From NCBI GenBank assembly GCA_948567375.1, contig OX419756.1:42882552-42946551 (forward strand): 64,000 nucleotides of DNA, given 5' to 3'. The translations under genes and the position numbers were made by a program. This stretch comes from Lunularia cruciata. Its lineage: Eukaryota; Streptophyta; Marchantiopsida; Lunulariales; Lunulariaceae. Below, piece by piece: positions 35,234 through 46,548 of this stretch. Position 1 is the first letter of the stretch. Each line of letters begins with the position of its first letter. The notes beneath the pieces were generated by a model that did no database searches, was not told where the DNA came from, and saw nothing but the letters and a program-made list of their open reading frames with translations.

Positions 35234-35866
35234 GCATATATACATCAATACACAACATACATCACTGTCAATATCATACACAACAGAAGCACAACTCACA
35301 CATAAACTCTAAAGTACCACAATAATCAGATTGTTTACAACTCGAATCAATTGAACTTAGATCAATACTTGATCTAATCCTCAACAACTTACCAACAATT
35401 GGGCACTGATTATAGTCAAGCCACACCCACTCTAGCTAAGAGACTCTAGGTGATGCTTGCCGGCTTTTTGTCCACTCTAGCCAAGAACTCGAAGGCTCAA
35501 CATTAGAGAAGTGAACTCTCTAGAGATGCACTTCCAAGGTATACTCTTGATTTTGACCTAGGTCTCATCCCAATGGTCACACTAAAGGTACACCGGACGG
35601 TGTAGACAGTGGGTCCCACCATGAAGTCAGTACCCTAAATACAAAACTTGACCGCCGGAAAGTAGTCTATGAGTAACTACCAAAATACGTCTAACTACTA
35701 ACACTAGAACTCTAGTGTCCGAGCAATCTAGATGCGACACTACAAATGGCGTGACAGTTCTCATGCGTATATACATCCCTACACAACATACATCGCTATA
35801 AACATCATACACTATAGAAGCACAACTCATACATAAATCATACATAGACTCTAAAGTGCCACAATT
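35234..35866 (-). repeat. LTR-like block of the PHD-type Ty3 element, with flanking direct repeats
   Basis: The core 35324-35763 is similar to 51630-51960, including AGCCACACC-ACTCTAGCTAAG, GACTCTAGGTGA, AGTCTATGAGTAA and CAATCTAGATGCGACACTAC. It is flanked by two copies of a 90-100 bp unit (35234-35323 and 35764-35866, both with CACAACATACATC and GAAGCACAACTCA). I read it as the 3' LTR region of the minus-strand host element, partly rearranged. LTR ends could not be defined. Confidence 0.5.
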
Positions 35867-36031
35867 GCCCCCTAGCTAGCGGTTAGGTCCCTCTAACTCC
35901 AAATAGCCATCTACTCCAAGTATATGGTATACCCTATAATGGGCAAAGATCAGGAGGCCGGGTGCTATGGGGCCCCATTGTTAGTTGCTTGTCTGCAGTC
36001 TATACCATATAAAGAATGAACTAGCTATAGG

Positions 36032-36209
36032 TCAAATACATCTGGGACATAGCCATTGTCCCTGAGGAACCACCGTGAGGGGAGGAGTCATACATGCCAT
36101 ATGCCATCCTCTCGAACAACTATCACACACTAACATAGTAGCAACTCCACCAGAAGAGCCACATATCATACACCTCAAGCCTGCATGTATAAGTGCCACG
36201 CTTGGGTCC
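36032..36209 (-). pseudogene. PHD finger of a minus-strand Ty3 element
   Basis: The minus-strand frame holds a full C4HC3 PHD finger: CMICGSS, VCDSCSRGWHMAC with its H-x2-C, TPPLTVVPQGQW, and the closing CPRC. All eight zinc ligands are present. No plant chromatin-gene context surrounds it. The RNase H of a Ty3 element lies in the same orientation at 45.99-46.27 kb, on the far side of element A, and LTR-like DNA of that family follows at 35.2-35.9 kb. I infer that the PHD belongs to the pol polyprotein of that element, downstream of RNase H, and that element A separated them. A standalone host-gene exon is the alternative. Confidence 0.7.
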
Positions 36210-36901
36210 TGTAACACCCATTTGTGCATGTGTGTGGTATTGTGATATTTAGCTTGGTATTACAAGTATTTAAGAGATATTATTTATATAGAGATAAAGG
36301 ATGGTTCTATATTAGTCATGGTTAGCTAAAGTTAGTCATAGCTAAGATAGAGTGGACCTTACTTTAGAGGAAGTAGAAAAGATGAGCACCACTATTTTGG
36401 ATTTTAGTGTGTTGACTTGGTATTATTCCTAGGTGTTTGGCTTTGAGGAAAGAGTTGAGAATTCTTGGGCCCGCAAGCCTTTTTGTTTTGGATTTTTCTT
36501 TAGTCCAAGGATAGCCCATGTGAAGGAATCCTTGACTTAGTGGTTGGGTCAAGATAAGACCACATGCTTAGGGGAATATGCCCATGTGAATGGATATTCC
36601 TTTTTACTTTTTGACTTTACTTGACTTTTAGTCTAGTAACTTGAGTTACTACGGTAATTAGTAACTTTGGTTCGTAATTATTTCACAAGTATATAAACAA
36701 GGGGTGAGGAGGTACTCATTATCCTTTCATTTGCAACTATCTCTCTCTCATTGAGTTCTCTAGTGAGCAATGTCTTGAGTCTTGGAGTGTTAGCCTTGGA
36801 GGAGTATGATGGAGTTTGGGTTCTTTGCCTACTTAGTCCATGGTGCGCTACCATAATAGCCATCAGAGGTTCATCTTGAGTGAGAGACAGGTCGGCTCAC
36901 A
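36210..36901 (+). repeat. 5' LTR of element A
   Basis: 692 bp, TG...CA. It contains a TATA-like TATAAACAAGG near 36691 and matches the 3' LTR except for an extra block of about 200 bp (about 36243-36446) absent from the latter. Confidence 0.95.
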
Positions 36902-36905
36902 TTTT

Positions 36906-36922
36906 TGGTTCCGTTGCCGGGA
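36906..36922 (+). other. Primer binding site of element A (tRNA-Asp type)
   Basis: TGGTTCCGTTGCCGGGA starts 4 nt after the LTR. It resembles the TGGCGCCGTTGCCGGGG site used by many plant Ty3 elements and read as complementary to tRNA-Asp, with two changes near its 5' end. Confidence 0.7.
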
Positions 36923-37781
36923 CCTCTCTAGAAGGCAAGATAATGTTATGTGTTCAATTCTACATTAGGCAGAAAGAGGCTATGAGAGCTCACTTGGAGA
37001 GAATATTAGGAGAGGAGAGTGCTGAACTTATGTTAGAGAACCAAGATCTATTTGTATAACCTGTAGTTCATTATGATGTCTTTGAGTTGATTTTGTACAT
37101 CTTGTACACATGAGAGGAATTGGAGAGTTTGTGTGAGGTGGATTGTAGATTTGGAGATTAAGGTGATTTTGGGCAAAATCTCAAGTTTGAGATCTGGACT
37201 TGAAATTTCTTTACATGATAGCTTGGGCTATCTTTCAGTTAGCACCCTTGAAATTATTGTGAGGGCTACTATGCGCACTAGGCTAGAATTTTTGAAATTT
37301 GATAGGGTAAAGTGCTCCCGCAACTGCATGCTCTCGAGAAAATTGTATAGAGTCCACTTTTTCTTCAGTTTTCCGTGAATTGTCCTGAAAATTTCCAAGA
37401 AAATTAGTGCATTGTATTCTACATGCTGCCACAAAAATTAGAGAGAGATTGTTTTTGCGCAAGGAGTTATGAGTTTTTGAATTAGTGGGGTGGTTTTCAG
37501 ACCAAATCTGAAATATGGGTGCTGAATAGAAAGGTGTCAAGGCCAAATGGCTCAATGAAAAGATTTGAAATTTTGCAGGGAGGGACACCCTAGAGTTATG
37601 ATTAAGTGTGAAAAATTTCAGAGGACTGTGACATACTGGTTAGGAGATTTGAGTGACATTGTGAGGAAGGATCAATTCTGCAGAGTGGAGATCTCATGCA
37701 TGAGAAGTTTGAGATCAACAAAAAGCATGTTTGAGTGTTTAGATTCATCTTGGGAACATGGAGGGTCATCAAGAGTGAAAA

Positions 37782-38231
37782 TTGAGATTATGTAAGGTTC
37801 CCCAAGGGTTTGAGGTGATTGTAGGGGTTGATTTGAGGAAAAGAGAGTTTACAATAGAATTTGAAGAGAGTATTGAGAGGATCCAAAAACCTACACCACT
37901 TGGAGGAAAGAGTGAGTCTAAGTGCTTTCTATGTGGAGAGAAGGGACATAAGGCAAGTTCATGTCCATTGACCTTTGAGAGCAAGAGATTGAGGGAAAAG
38001 AGAGGTTTACTTGACTTGGGTTTGCATGTTGGACCTTCTTCACCAAGATTGGGAGAGAGAAGATCTAAGACCAAGGAGTTGTATGAGGTTTGTGGAGTTG
38101 AAGGACTTCCAAAAGGACATGAGTGTAGTGGAGTAAAAGCACTTTTGGAAACTTTGGTGAAGGATCTTGGAGAGAGTCTTAGTACAGCTACAGAAATACT
38201 ACCACCTTCATTAGCTAGTTCTCAAGATTAA
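37782..38231 (+). pseudogene. Extra 149-aa ORF with CCHC knuckle upstream of gag
   Basis: An open frame between the leader and gag of element A. The N-terminal half has alternating charged and hydrophobic residues (GFEVIVGVDLRKREFTIEFE). It is followed by CFLCGEKGHKASSC, a perfect C-x2-C-x4-H-x4-C zinc knuckle. Further on YEVCGVEGLPKGHEC may be a second, imperfect zinc motif (C-x9-H-x-C). Ty3 elements normally carry the knuckle at the end of gag, and this element has such a knuckle as well (about 39312-39353). A duplicated gag tail or an acquired nucleic-acid-binding ORF are both possible. An ATG is not certain. Confidence 0.55.
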
Positions 38232-38463
38232 TGATGGAGATAATCTTTCAACTTATGGATAAACTATCCATGAGAGTTAGATTAATATGCACTCTAGGAT
38301 TTGATGTTGCTATAGAAATCTTGGAGCAACATGAACCTTTTGTGTTCCATAGAGTGGATTATTCTCAAATGGTGTTAGTCATGTATATACTCTATTAGTA
38401 ATAGAGTGAGCGAAAAGAAAAGAGAAAAAAAATTGAGACAAAGAAAGATACTGAGAGGTTAAG

Positions 38464-39430
38464 ATGGAAAAACTTCCGGTTTTCTTTGGCAAGGATGGAG
38501 AAGATGTGGAGGCCTTTGTGAGAGACTTCAAGAGAGCTTGCATAGGAAACAATGAGAGGAGAAAGAATGAGTGGGCCTCATTATTACCAGATTTCTTTGA
38601 GGATGCAACACTTACATGGTATGAGTCAGAATACCAAAAGAGAGAGAGGAGAGATAGGGAAGAGGAGTCTTGGGAGACTTTGACTTCAATACTCATTGAG
38701 AACTTTCTTCTTGATGAGAGTTATGAGAGATTGATGAGTGAAGTTACATTTCTCAAGCAAGGAGATGGAGAGAAAATGAGAGTCTATGTGGAAAGAGTGG
38801 AAAAGTAAGAGTCCAGATTTTGCATAGTGTTGAGGAAGGGTGGGGATGATGTGGAGACTACAATGATTGGCATAGGGGCCATGCTCACCAAGAATTTTGT
38901 GGGAGGGTTGAGACCACAAATTAGAAGCAAGGTGAGATATGAGAAACCTTCTTCCAAGGTTGAAGCTATCAAGATCGCAATTTGTATGGAGGAGAGTTTG
39001 GAAGGAGATGAGAGTGATTTGGTGGTGAAGGAGGTTGTGCATCCTCCTCAAGGCTACAAGTATAGTGGAACTTCTGATACTTTGGTGGCAAGGGTTGCAC
39101 CACAAGTAGTGGTTGCTCTAGTTCTTGCACCTCCACCAAAAGATCCACTTCAAACCATCACAGAACAACTTGCGGATCTCAAGATCAATGTGGTGCAACT
39201 ATGGGAGAAGAGAGAGGTGGATCAGAATGTAGGGAGAGCCTAGGAGTTATGGAAACTATCCATATAGAGGAGTCCAACCAGCCAACAATTTCAATGATAG
39301 AAATTGTTTTGGTTGTGGAGGAAGAGGCCATATCCAAAGGAATTGCCCAAATTCCACTTACCATGGAGGAAGGGGTTATGAGGGAGCCAATAGAGGGAAA
39401 GAGGGAGGTAGTGAAACCCAAGTGGCTCCT
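38464..39430 (+). pseudogene. Gag of element A
   Basis: Begins MEKLPVFFGKDGEDVEAFVR and shows the retrotransposon capsid pattern (FKRACIGNNERRKNEWASLL, then ATLTWYESEY and FLLDESYERL). A single in-frame stop at 38806-38808 interrupts it; the same frame continues to 39243. A CCHC knuckle CFGCGGRGHIQRNC follows around 39312-39353 in another frame. A region without domain signal (39.4-39.9 kb) leads into the protease. Confidence 0.8.
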
Positions 39431-39924
39431 AATCCAAACAAAGGTAAGTGGATAGCATCCATAGATGTGATTGAGAGCAAGTATGAGAAGGGAGAGTGCT
39501 CAAACTCCAAGGGTCTTAATTTAGAACTTTTGGCACAAGAGAAGAAGAGAGCTTGTTTTGCAGAGGATGTTCACTCTTCTCAAGGATTTAATTCAAGCAA
39601 GGATACTCCTATGTCTACTAGGAGCATTTGAACCTCAACACCATCAACAACAAAGACTCCAAGGAAGAAGTTGGGGATGGAGGACTTCTTGATCTCAAAG
39701 CAACAATGGAACTACAATGTGTTGGAGGATGTTGGTAGTCACAAGGCTAACATCACACTGGGCCAATTAATTGCTTTGAACCCTACCTTGAGAAAAGAGC
39801 TTAGAGGTGGTTTGAGTTCTACAAGGAGCAAGAAGAAGAAGAAGGCAAAAGTTCTAATATCAATGGGGGTGGTGGATGCCAAGCCAACACTAGGGAGGCT
39901 TGTGAATATGCCTCCAAGATTGAT

Positions 39925-40500
39925 GTGAGAGTGAATGGTCACAACATCAAGGATGCATTGGTTGATGGAGGATCAGCAGTGAATGCCATGTCAGAAAGGT
40001 TGATGAAGAAGTTGGGTATGATACCCTTAAGACCTTCAACATTTGTGGTGAGCATGGCAAACAAGCAACAAGTTCGACCAATAGGGGTGATGGATAAAGT
40101 GATAGTTTCAGTTATGGGAGTTCAAAATCTCATGACTTTCCAAGTCTTGAAGGATTCAAGCTATGACTTACTTCTTGGGAGGCCATGGTTGAGAGCAACA
40201 CGCACAACTGGTCAAAGACACAAAGGGTATTTGAGGATTGGGCCATCAAACCATAGAGTCACAGTTTCTGTAACTAACACCACCAACATTTCACATTCAG
40301 ATACACCATCTTCTGATTATTGGGAATCAAATTCTAAAGAAGGAGCTTCAGGTGTGGACACAAGCATGGAAGAGGAGACTTCCACGGAGGAGGATGAATC
40401 TGAATCTGAATCAGATGTGTATCCCTTGTGTGCTATGAATTTTGCACCTAAGCCAGAGGTTTTGAAGGGCCCAGACTATGTTCATTTTGGACGAGTTTAG
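39925..40500 (+). pseudogene. Retropepsin-type protease of element A
   Basis: Aspartic protease with ALVDGGSAVNAMSERLMKKL (active-site D-G-G-S) and, at its end, YDLLLGRPWLRA, the usual I/L-L-G-R-P-W motif. The tail is acidic (EEETSTEEDESESESD) and ends at the stop at 40498-40500, where the element's continuity with RT is lost. Confidence 0.85.
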
Positions 40501-42348
40501 AAGAAGAAATGCATTGCTGAAACCAAATAGAGAAGAAATAAGTGCAAACTTGTGTTTTTATCAGATCCGAGGAAGTCAATTTTGTGTAAGAGGAAGAAAA
40601 GCTTGTTTTGGATTAGACACGAAGAAGCTTACTTTGTGTAAGAGGAAGGAAAAACTCGGATCAGACGTTGAAGGAGGGCAAACCCGAAGGAGAAATAGAA
40701 GTTGCAGGTCAGGATTCTTGCGGGAGCCATATCTCAATGACTACAAGTCAAAATCAAGCGTGCTGTATCTCATTTGAAGCGTCTTGTTTAGGGCTTTCCA
40801 TTGCCACCAAAATTGTAAAGTTTGGAGGTTTTTAGAAGAAGTTACAAGTATTTGAAGTTTTGGGAGTAGATGTGAAGAGTAGTTTGGTGTCTTCAGGTCA
40901 ATATGACTTCGTACTTCGGACTTTAGACTTTGGGTTTTCATGACTTCGGGCCTAAAGACTTTGCCTCAAGATAAAGATGACTAAATCCGAGGAAGTCGGA
41001 CCTCGGAGTGCAGTGAAGGTGACTTCGGGAGTCTTGCTAGAGGGATCAGAGGAAGTTAGATTAGGGAAAGAAGATAGTTAGGATACACATGACTTCAATT
41101 TCAGTCTTGATTAAAGCTGGAACATGAATTGAAGGAGAAGTAGCAATAGTGAATAATCCCAAAGTGTAGGATCAGACTATAAGTGTCTTTGGGTCAATAA
41201 CATGAGTGATTAGGAGAAAGTGGATTACAAATTGAAGGTGTAGATAGTGTATTCATGGTTTCAATTACAATTCTTGATGATGACACAGAAGAATTAATAA
41301 AAGAATTGATAGTAGTTAGACACAAAGTAAGAGAGATAGGAGTACAAAAGTCTTTGGAGTTACCAATGGAGGCATTAGAGAAGAGTGGGTGGGGAGATAG
41401 AGATTTAGAAGGCTTAATTATGATAAGAATTGCAAAGCAAGAGAGAGAACTATTGGATTTGGTAGAAGAAGTAGAAGATATGAAACCCGATGATAGAGTA
41501 GTAGGAAGTAAATTTACTTTGGGTTTGGGTTTGAAAGCCGAAGAAGAAGTAGACATCGGATTGGAGTAGAAACCGATTTGAGATTTGAAGGGGCAAATAT
41601 GAAGAGGTGCATTTTCATTTCAGATCTGTAGGTTAGAAAAGTTGTTGTAGAACGGTATAGTTGTTAGAACTGTCAATTTGTTCACTATTTAAGAGTGGAA
41701 TTCGCAATATCATGTTGTTCAGTGCTCATAATTTCTGAGAATAGATAAAGCAAAGTGTTGTGAAGTAGTGCTCATTGCTTGAGCTTGATTTTGAGTATCA
41801 ACGTTGTACTTGTGTTTGTGAGTGTGTGAAGAAATTCAAAGTGCAAGTCAAAGTGCTTGTTGGATGTTGGATTCCACCGCCTTGATCTTCATTCTATGTG
41901 TTTGATCTTGAGTGAAATGCAATCGGAGCAATGCCTTGACAGATCTGAGAGGAATTGTAGTGTTGGTAGTATTCTGCATTTGTGAGTGCAGTGCGAGGTT
42001 GATGTGAAGCAATTTTGATCAAAGAAGTTGTGCCTTCAGTGGAGGGGTGGAACACAATTTTAAGGCAAAGTCGTTTTGCAGTGGAGTGCCATTTTTGGGA
42101 GAGCCTGAATCATCACAATCAAGATTGTTTGGAAAGATTTGATGGAGTTGTGATTATGGAGTGTTAATTTGTGACAAGATTGCAAGTCAGTGCTTGTTAC
42201 TCTCTTCTAGGTGTGGTTTCTACCTGAGGGACTAAAGACGCAACCAAGAAGAACTACATTGCTACTGTTTGACTTTGTATTTGACCAATTTTGACTCGTA
42301 TCTCTACGGGAACAAACTTTACTTACCCGATGACCGCAAAAGTGATAT
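40501..42348 (+). other. 1.85-kb insert between protease and RT of element A
   Basis: No retroelement domain. The left part repeats GACTTCGG and GAGGAAGT-type words (40.9-41.1 kb). A 104-codon frame at 41255-41569 encodes an acidic, Leu-rich peptide with no recognised family (MVSITILDDDTEELIKELIV at its start). The right part (41.64-42.35 kb) is G/T-rich non-coding DNA that ends GTCGGGTTGTTACATAG just before RT resumes. It could be a solo LTR or fragment of another element, or spacer DNA peculiar to this family. Confidence 0.55.
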
Positions 42349-44022
42349 TTGTCGGGTTGTTACATAGACAAATCACCATTGACACTTGAGGAGGTAGAGA
42401 GAAGGTTATCTACCCTCAAGTATGGCCCAAATGTTACCAAGGCCCATGTGTTTGCTTTTAGTTACAAGGATTTGAAGGAAGTCACCTTGGAGGAGCACAA
42501 GATAGAGGTGGAGTCACATGCAAGACCAATCTGCCAAAAGCAACGTCGCATTAGCCCACCAATATCTTTGGTTGTGAAGGAGGAGATTGATAAGCTCAAG
42601 GAGGCTAGATTTATCTTTGAGGTGGAGAATTCAGAATAGGTGTCTCCAATTGTCATTGTGAAGAAAAAGAATGGTAAGCTTCGGGTATGTGTGGATTACA
42701 AGAAGCTTAATGTTGTTACCAAGAAGGACTACTACCCATTGCCATTCATTGATGAGATCTTGGAGGAGGTTGCAGGTCATGAGAGGTACAGTTTTGGAGA
42801 TGGTTATAGTGGATACAACCAAATCAATATTGCACCAGAGCATCAACAACTCACCACGTTCACCACACCTGGGGGAACTTACGCTTTCAAGGTCATGCCT
42901 TTTAGGCTTTGCAATGCTCCAGCCACATTCCAACGGTTCATGAACAAGGTATTTGAACCTTTCATTGGGAAATTTGTGAGAGACTTCATTGATGACTTTT
43001 GTGTCTATGGGAGCAAGGAGGAGCACTTTGAGCACCTAATCAAAGTCTTGCAATGCTTGGATGAGGCAAATGCATCACTCAACCCAGAGAAGTGCATTTT
43101 TGGATGTGAAGAAGGTCTACTTTTGGGGTACATCATCTCCAAGGATGGAATAGCAGTTGATCTTGAGAAGGTGAGGAAAATCTCAAACCTTCTATTCCCT
43201 TCAAGCTTGACAAATTTACGCCAATTCTTGGGGATGGTTGGGTACTATAGGAGGTTCATCTTCTCATTTTCCAACAAGGCTTATGCATTGACCATCTACA
43301 TGAAGAAGGGTGTAGATTACATGGTGATTTTGGAAGACAAGGAGGCTCTCAAAGCTTTTGAGGAGCTCAAGCAATCCCTTGTTGTAGCTCTAATTCTTGC
43401 TAAACCTGATTGGAGTAAGCCTTTCATCCTCTACACTGATGCTTCTAATGTAGCTATACGATGCACTCTTAGTCAATTAGACCAAGATGGGCATGATCAT
43501 CTAATAGCTTATGCTAGTAGGCAAATGGTTTCAACAGAGAAGAACTACTCTGTCACGGAGAGAGAAGGGTTGGCAGTGATCTTTGGTCTCAAGAAGTTTA
43601 GACACTACTTGATTGGAGGGAAAGCCACCATTGTCATGGATCACAAGGCTTTGAATTACATCTTCAACAAGCCTAATGTTGAAGGGAGACTAGCAAGGTG
43701 GATGATACTCTTGTCTGAGTATGATTACACCATTGAGGATAGGCCAGGAAAGAAACATGCAAATGCTGATTTGTTATCTAGAGCCTATGATCATGATGGA
43801 GATGAGCCAGTGGATGATTCCTTCCCGGATGAGGAGCTCATGACAATCTCAATCACTCAAGAGGTTCCAATGGAGTACAAGGAGATTGTGGATTTTGTGA
43901 CAAGAGGTAACTATCCAGAAGGGATGTATGCTAGGGAGAGGAAGGCCCTTGCAGCAAGATCTAGACCTTACACAATGGTGGAGGATATTCTTTTTCACCA
44001 AGGAGCTGATGGTCTACTTTGA
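42349..44022 (+). pseudogene. RT and RNase H of element A
   Basis: One frame broken only by a stop at 42637-42639. RT: RPICQKQRRISPPISLVVKE, SPIVIVKKKNGKLRVCVDYK, TFTTPGGTYAFKVMPFRLCN and the catalytic FIDDFCVYG (F-x-D-D). Connection: LRQFLGMVGYYRRF. RNase H: FILYTDASNVAIRCTLSQ, YSVTEREGLAVIFGLKKFRH and VMDHKALNYIFNK, then LLSEYDYTIEDRPGKKHANA. This is the longest near-intact frame in the retroelement half. Confidence 0.92.
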
Positions 44023-45139
44023 AGAGCAGTGGGTAAGGAAGAGTCTATCCTACTCATAAAGGAGTTTCATGAAGGTTAGTATGTGGAGGACACTTTGCAA
44101 GAAAGGTGACTGCTTTCAAGATTCTAGATGCAAGTAACCATTGGAGAGGGATTTTCAAGGATTGTCTTGATTATTCAAAAACTTGTCATGTTTGTCAAGC
44201 TTTTGCTAAAAGTCTACATCCACTCCACCACTTAGATCAATTCCATTGCTAGGACCTTTTGAGAAGTGGGGAATTGATTTTGTAGGTCCTCTCAATAGAA
44301 CCCCAAGGAACAATTGGTACATTGTGGTAGTTAGTGATTACCTTACCAAGTGGGTTGAGGCTAGACCATTGAGGGACAAGAATGAAGATTAAGTGGATAG
44401 ATTTCTTTATGAACACATTATCACTAGGTTTGGATGCCCTTTGGAGTTGGTTTTTGATAGAGGAGGAGAGTTTACAGGAATCATAACTATAGCCATGCTA
44501 TGACATTTCTCTATCACACATAGAGTAACTACATCCTATAAGCCAAATTCCAATGGCTTGGCAGAAAGAACCAATCAGACCTTGTGCATGATGTTGGCCA
44601 AAGATGCAGAAATGGAGGGGGCTAAACATCATTGGGACAAGAGGATTCATGCAGTTTTGTGGGAGTATAGGACAACCATGAAGACTTCCACCGGATATTC
44701 TCCATTTCAATTGGTGTATGGTATTAAGTCTACCTTACCTATTCACTTTGATCTTCCTACCTTCCAAAGCATTCATAGGAGATTGAAGAAAGCACAAGGA
44801 GGTGATGCAGAGAAGTCAAGGAAGGATCAACTCATGGAGTTGGAAGAGGCAAGAGCAGTTGCTATGGTTTGAGTGGAGTAAGCCCAAAGGAAACAAAAGG
44901 AGAGCTTTGACAAGAGGCAAGGCAAGAAGAAGGTGGAGACTTTCAAAGAAGGTGATTGGGTAATGTTGTTTGATTCTATTCGATTCAAGAGAGTGCAAAA
45001 GAAGTTTTTGCCTAAGTACTTTGGACCTTTCATAGTGGAGAAGGTGTGGGGAAATTACACCTATGATCTCAAGGAGTTGGGAGGAAGACACTTTGATAGG
45101 ATTAACCATGATAAGTTGAAGATGTACCATAGAAGGTAG
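44023..45139 (+). pseudogene. Integrase of element A, broken
   Basis: Zinc-binding part around 44.15 kb retains TCHVCQAFAK. The core is split by several stops and frameshifts. A later frame (44558-44872) keeps MAERTNQTLCMMLAKDAE, VLWEYRTTMKTSTGYSPFQL and VYGIKSTLP. The C-terminal part (44933-45139) has FKEGDWVMLFDS and FLPKYFGPFIVEKVWGNYTY. No chromodomain follows before the 3' LTR. Confidence 0.85.
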
Positions 45140-45187
45140 AGAGACCTTCACTTTGAGGACAAAGTGAAAACTTAGTCCAGGGGTAAA

Positions 45188-45676
45188 TGTAACACCCATT
45201 TGTGCATGTGTGTGGTATTGAGGAAAGAGTTGAGAACTCTTGGGCCCGCAAGCCTTTTTGTTTTGGATTCTTCTTTAGTCCAAGGATAGCCCATGTGAAG
45301 GACTCCTTGACTTAGTGGTTGGGTCAAGATAAGACTACATGCTTAGGGGAATATGCCCATGTGAATGGATATTCCTTTCTACTTTTTGACTTTACTTGAC
45401 TTTTAGTCTAGTTACTTGAGTTACTATGGTAATTAGTAACTTTGGTACATAACTATTTCACAAGTATATAAACAAGGGGTGAGAAGGTACTCATCATCCT
45501 TTCATTTGCAACTATCTCTCTCTCATTGAGTTCTCTAGTGAGCAATGTCTTGAGTCTTGGAGTGTTAGCCTTGGAGGAGTATGATGGAGTTTGGGTTCTT
45601 TGCCTTCTTAGTCCATGGTGCGCTACCATAATAGCCATCAGAGGTTCATCCTAAGTGAGAGACAAGCCAGCTCACA
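45188..45676 (+). repeat. 3' LTR of element A, internally deleted
   Basis: 489 bp, same ends as the 5' LTR. It lacks about 200 bp just after GTGTGTGGTATTG; the joined ends share TTG, consistent with a slip or microhomology deletion. The sequence before it (CCAGGGGTAAA) is the likely, weak polypurine tract. Confidence 0.93.
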
Positions 45677-45989
45677 GTGCAAAGATAGTCCATCTCTAAG
45701 ACATCATCATGAATGTCTTGCTGAACTTACTGATATCTTCACTCTCTGGATCTATGACCTCAATAACTTCTCATGTATGCACTAAGAGAGATACCACTAA
45801 AGCCTCAAAAAATACAGAGAAAAATAGATGCATGCCAATCTGGCACCATCTCCTTATCTGTCTCACCATGCCAACGTGCTCTGATCTGATCCTACTGGCT
45901 GGGACATGGGTAGTTTCTACTCAACCCATTTGCATCATGGTTCACCACTCCAGGTCTATGAACAACTGTGATATCATACTCATGTAAAA

Positions 45990-46548
45990 TAAGAGCCCAT
46001 TGTGCAAGCTTCATTGAAAGCTTGTCAGACTCCATCAACCACTTTAGTGGCTGATGATCAATGATGAGAGTGAAGGGGTTACCAAATAGGTAACATCAGA
46101 AATGTGCTACTGCCCAAACTGCTACCAAGCACTCTTCCTCATATGAACTATACTTTGACTCCACTGAATTGTTAAAACGACTAGCATAGGCCACCACAAA
46201 CTCCTTCCCCTCATCATCACGCTTGATGAGCACCGCTCCAAGCTCCAACATACTCCAATCAGTATGAACCTGAAATGGTCATCCTCTGATCGGTCTCCTC
46301 AAAATAGGAGCAGATGTCAACCTCTCCTTGAGCTCTACAAAAGTTCTCTCCTCCTTATATCCCCAAAAACACTCATGTGTAAGCTTGGTCAGCTTTGTCA
46401 AGGCCTCAATGGCATTAAATCCTCTAACATAGTGGAGATAGAAATTTTCCAATCCAAGAAATGCTCACATCCATAAGCCAAGAAATAAGTCCAATAACCT
46501 CCACCTTGGTCTACTAAACACCAAGTCCTCTAGGGTAGATAGTGTGAC
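45990..46548 (-). pseudogene. RT connection and RNase H of PHD-type Ty3 host element
   Basis: Minus strand: FLGLENFYLHYVRGFNAIEA, then RLTSAPILRRP (RT connection), then FQVHTDWSMLELGAVLIKRD, EFVVAYASRFNNSVESKY and LIIDHQPLKWLMESDKL (RNase H). One stop lies in the visible RNase H (after VWAVAHF). Continues rightward into 46963-47030 once the solo LTR is removed, and is cut on the left by the 3' LTR of element A. Confidence 0.85.

Larger units (their letters stand above)
36210..45676 (+). mobile_element. Ty3/gypsy retrotransposon A, two LTRs, degenerate
   Basis: Bounded by direct LTRs 36210-36901 and 45188-45676, each starting TGTAACACCC and ending GCTCACA. In order it has a tRNA-Asp-type primer site, an extra ORF with a CCHC knuckle (37782-38231), gag (38464-39.4 kb), protease (39925-40500), an unusual 1.85-kb insert, RT-RNase H (42349-44022) and integrase (44.0-45.14 kb). 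No chromodomain is seen. By eye the LTRs differ at about 18 of 485 shared positions plus one 200-bp deletion. Stops and frameshifts in all domains mean it is dead. Base sequences next to the two LTRs (GGTCC left, GTGCA right) are not a clean target duplication. Confidence 0.93.

Noticed and set aside
40741-40941. Minus-strand frame in the element A insert
   Set aside because: Short, no ATG family support, shadow of repetitive GACTTCGG-rich DNA.
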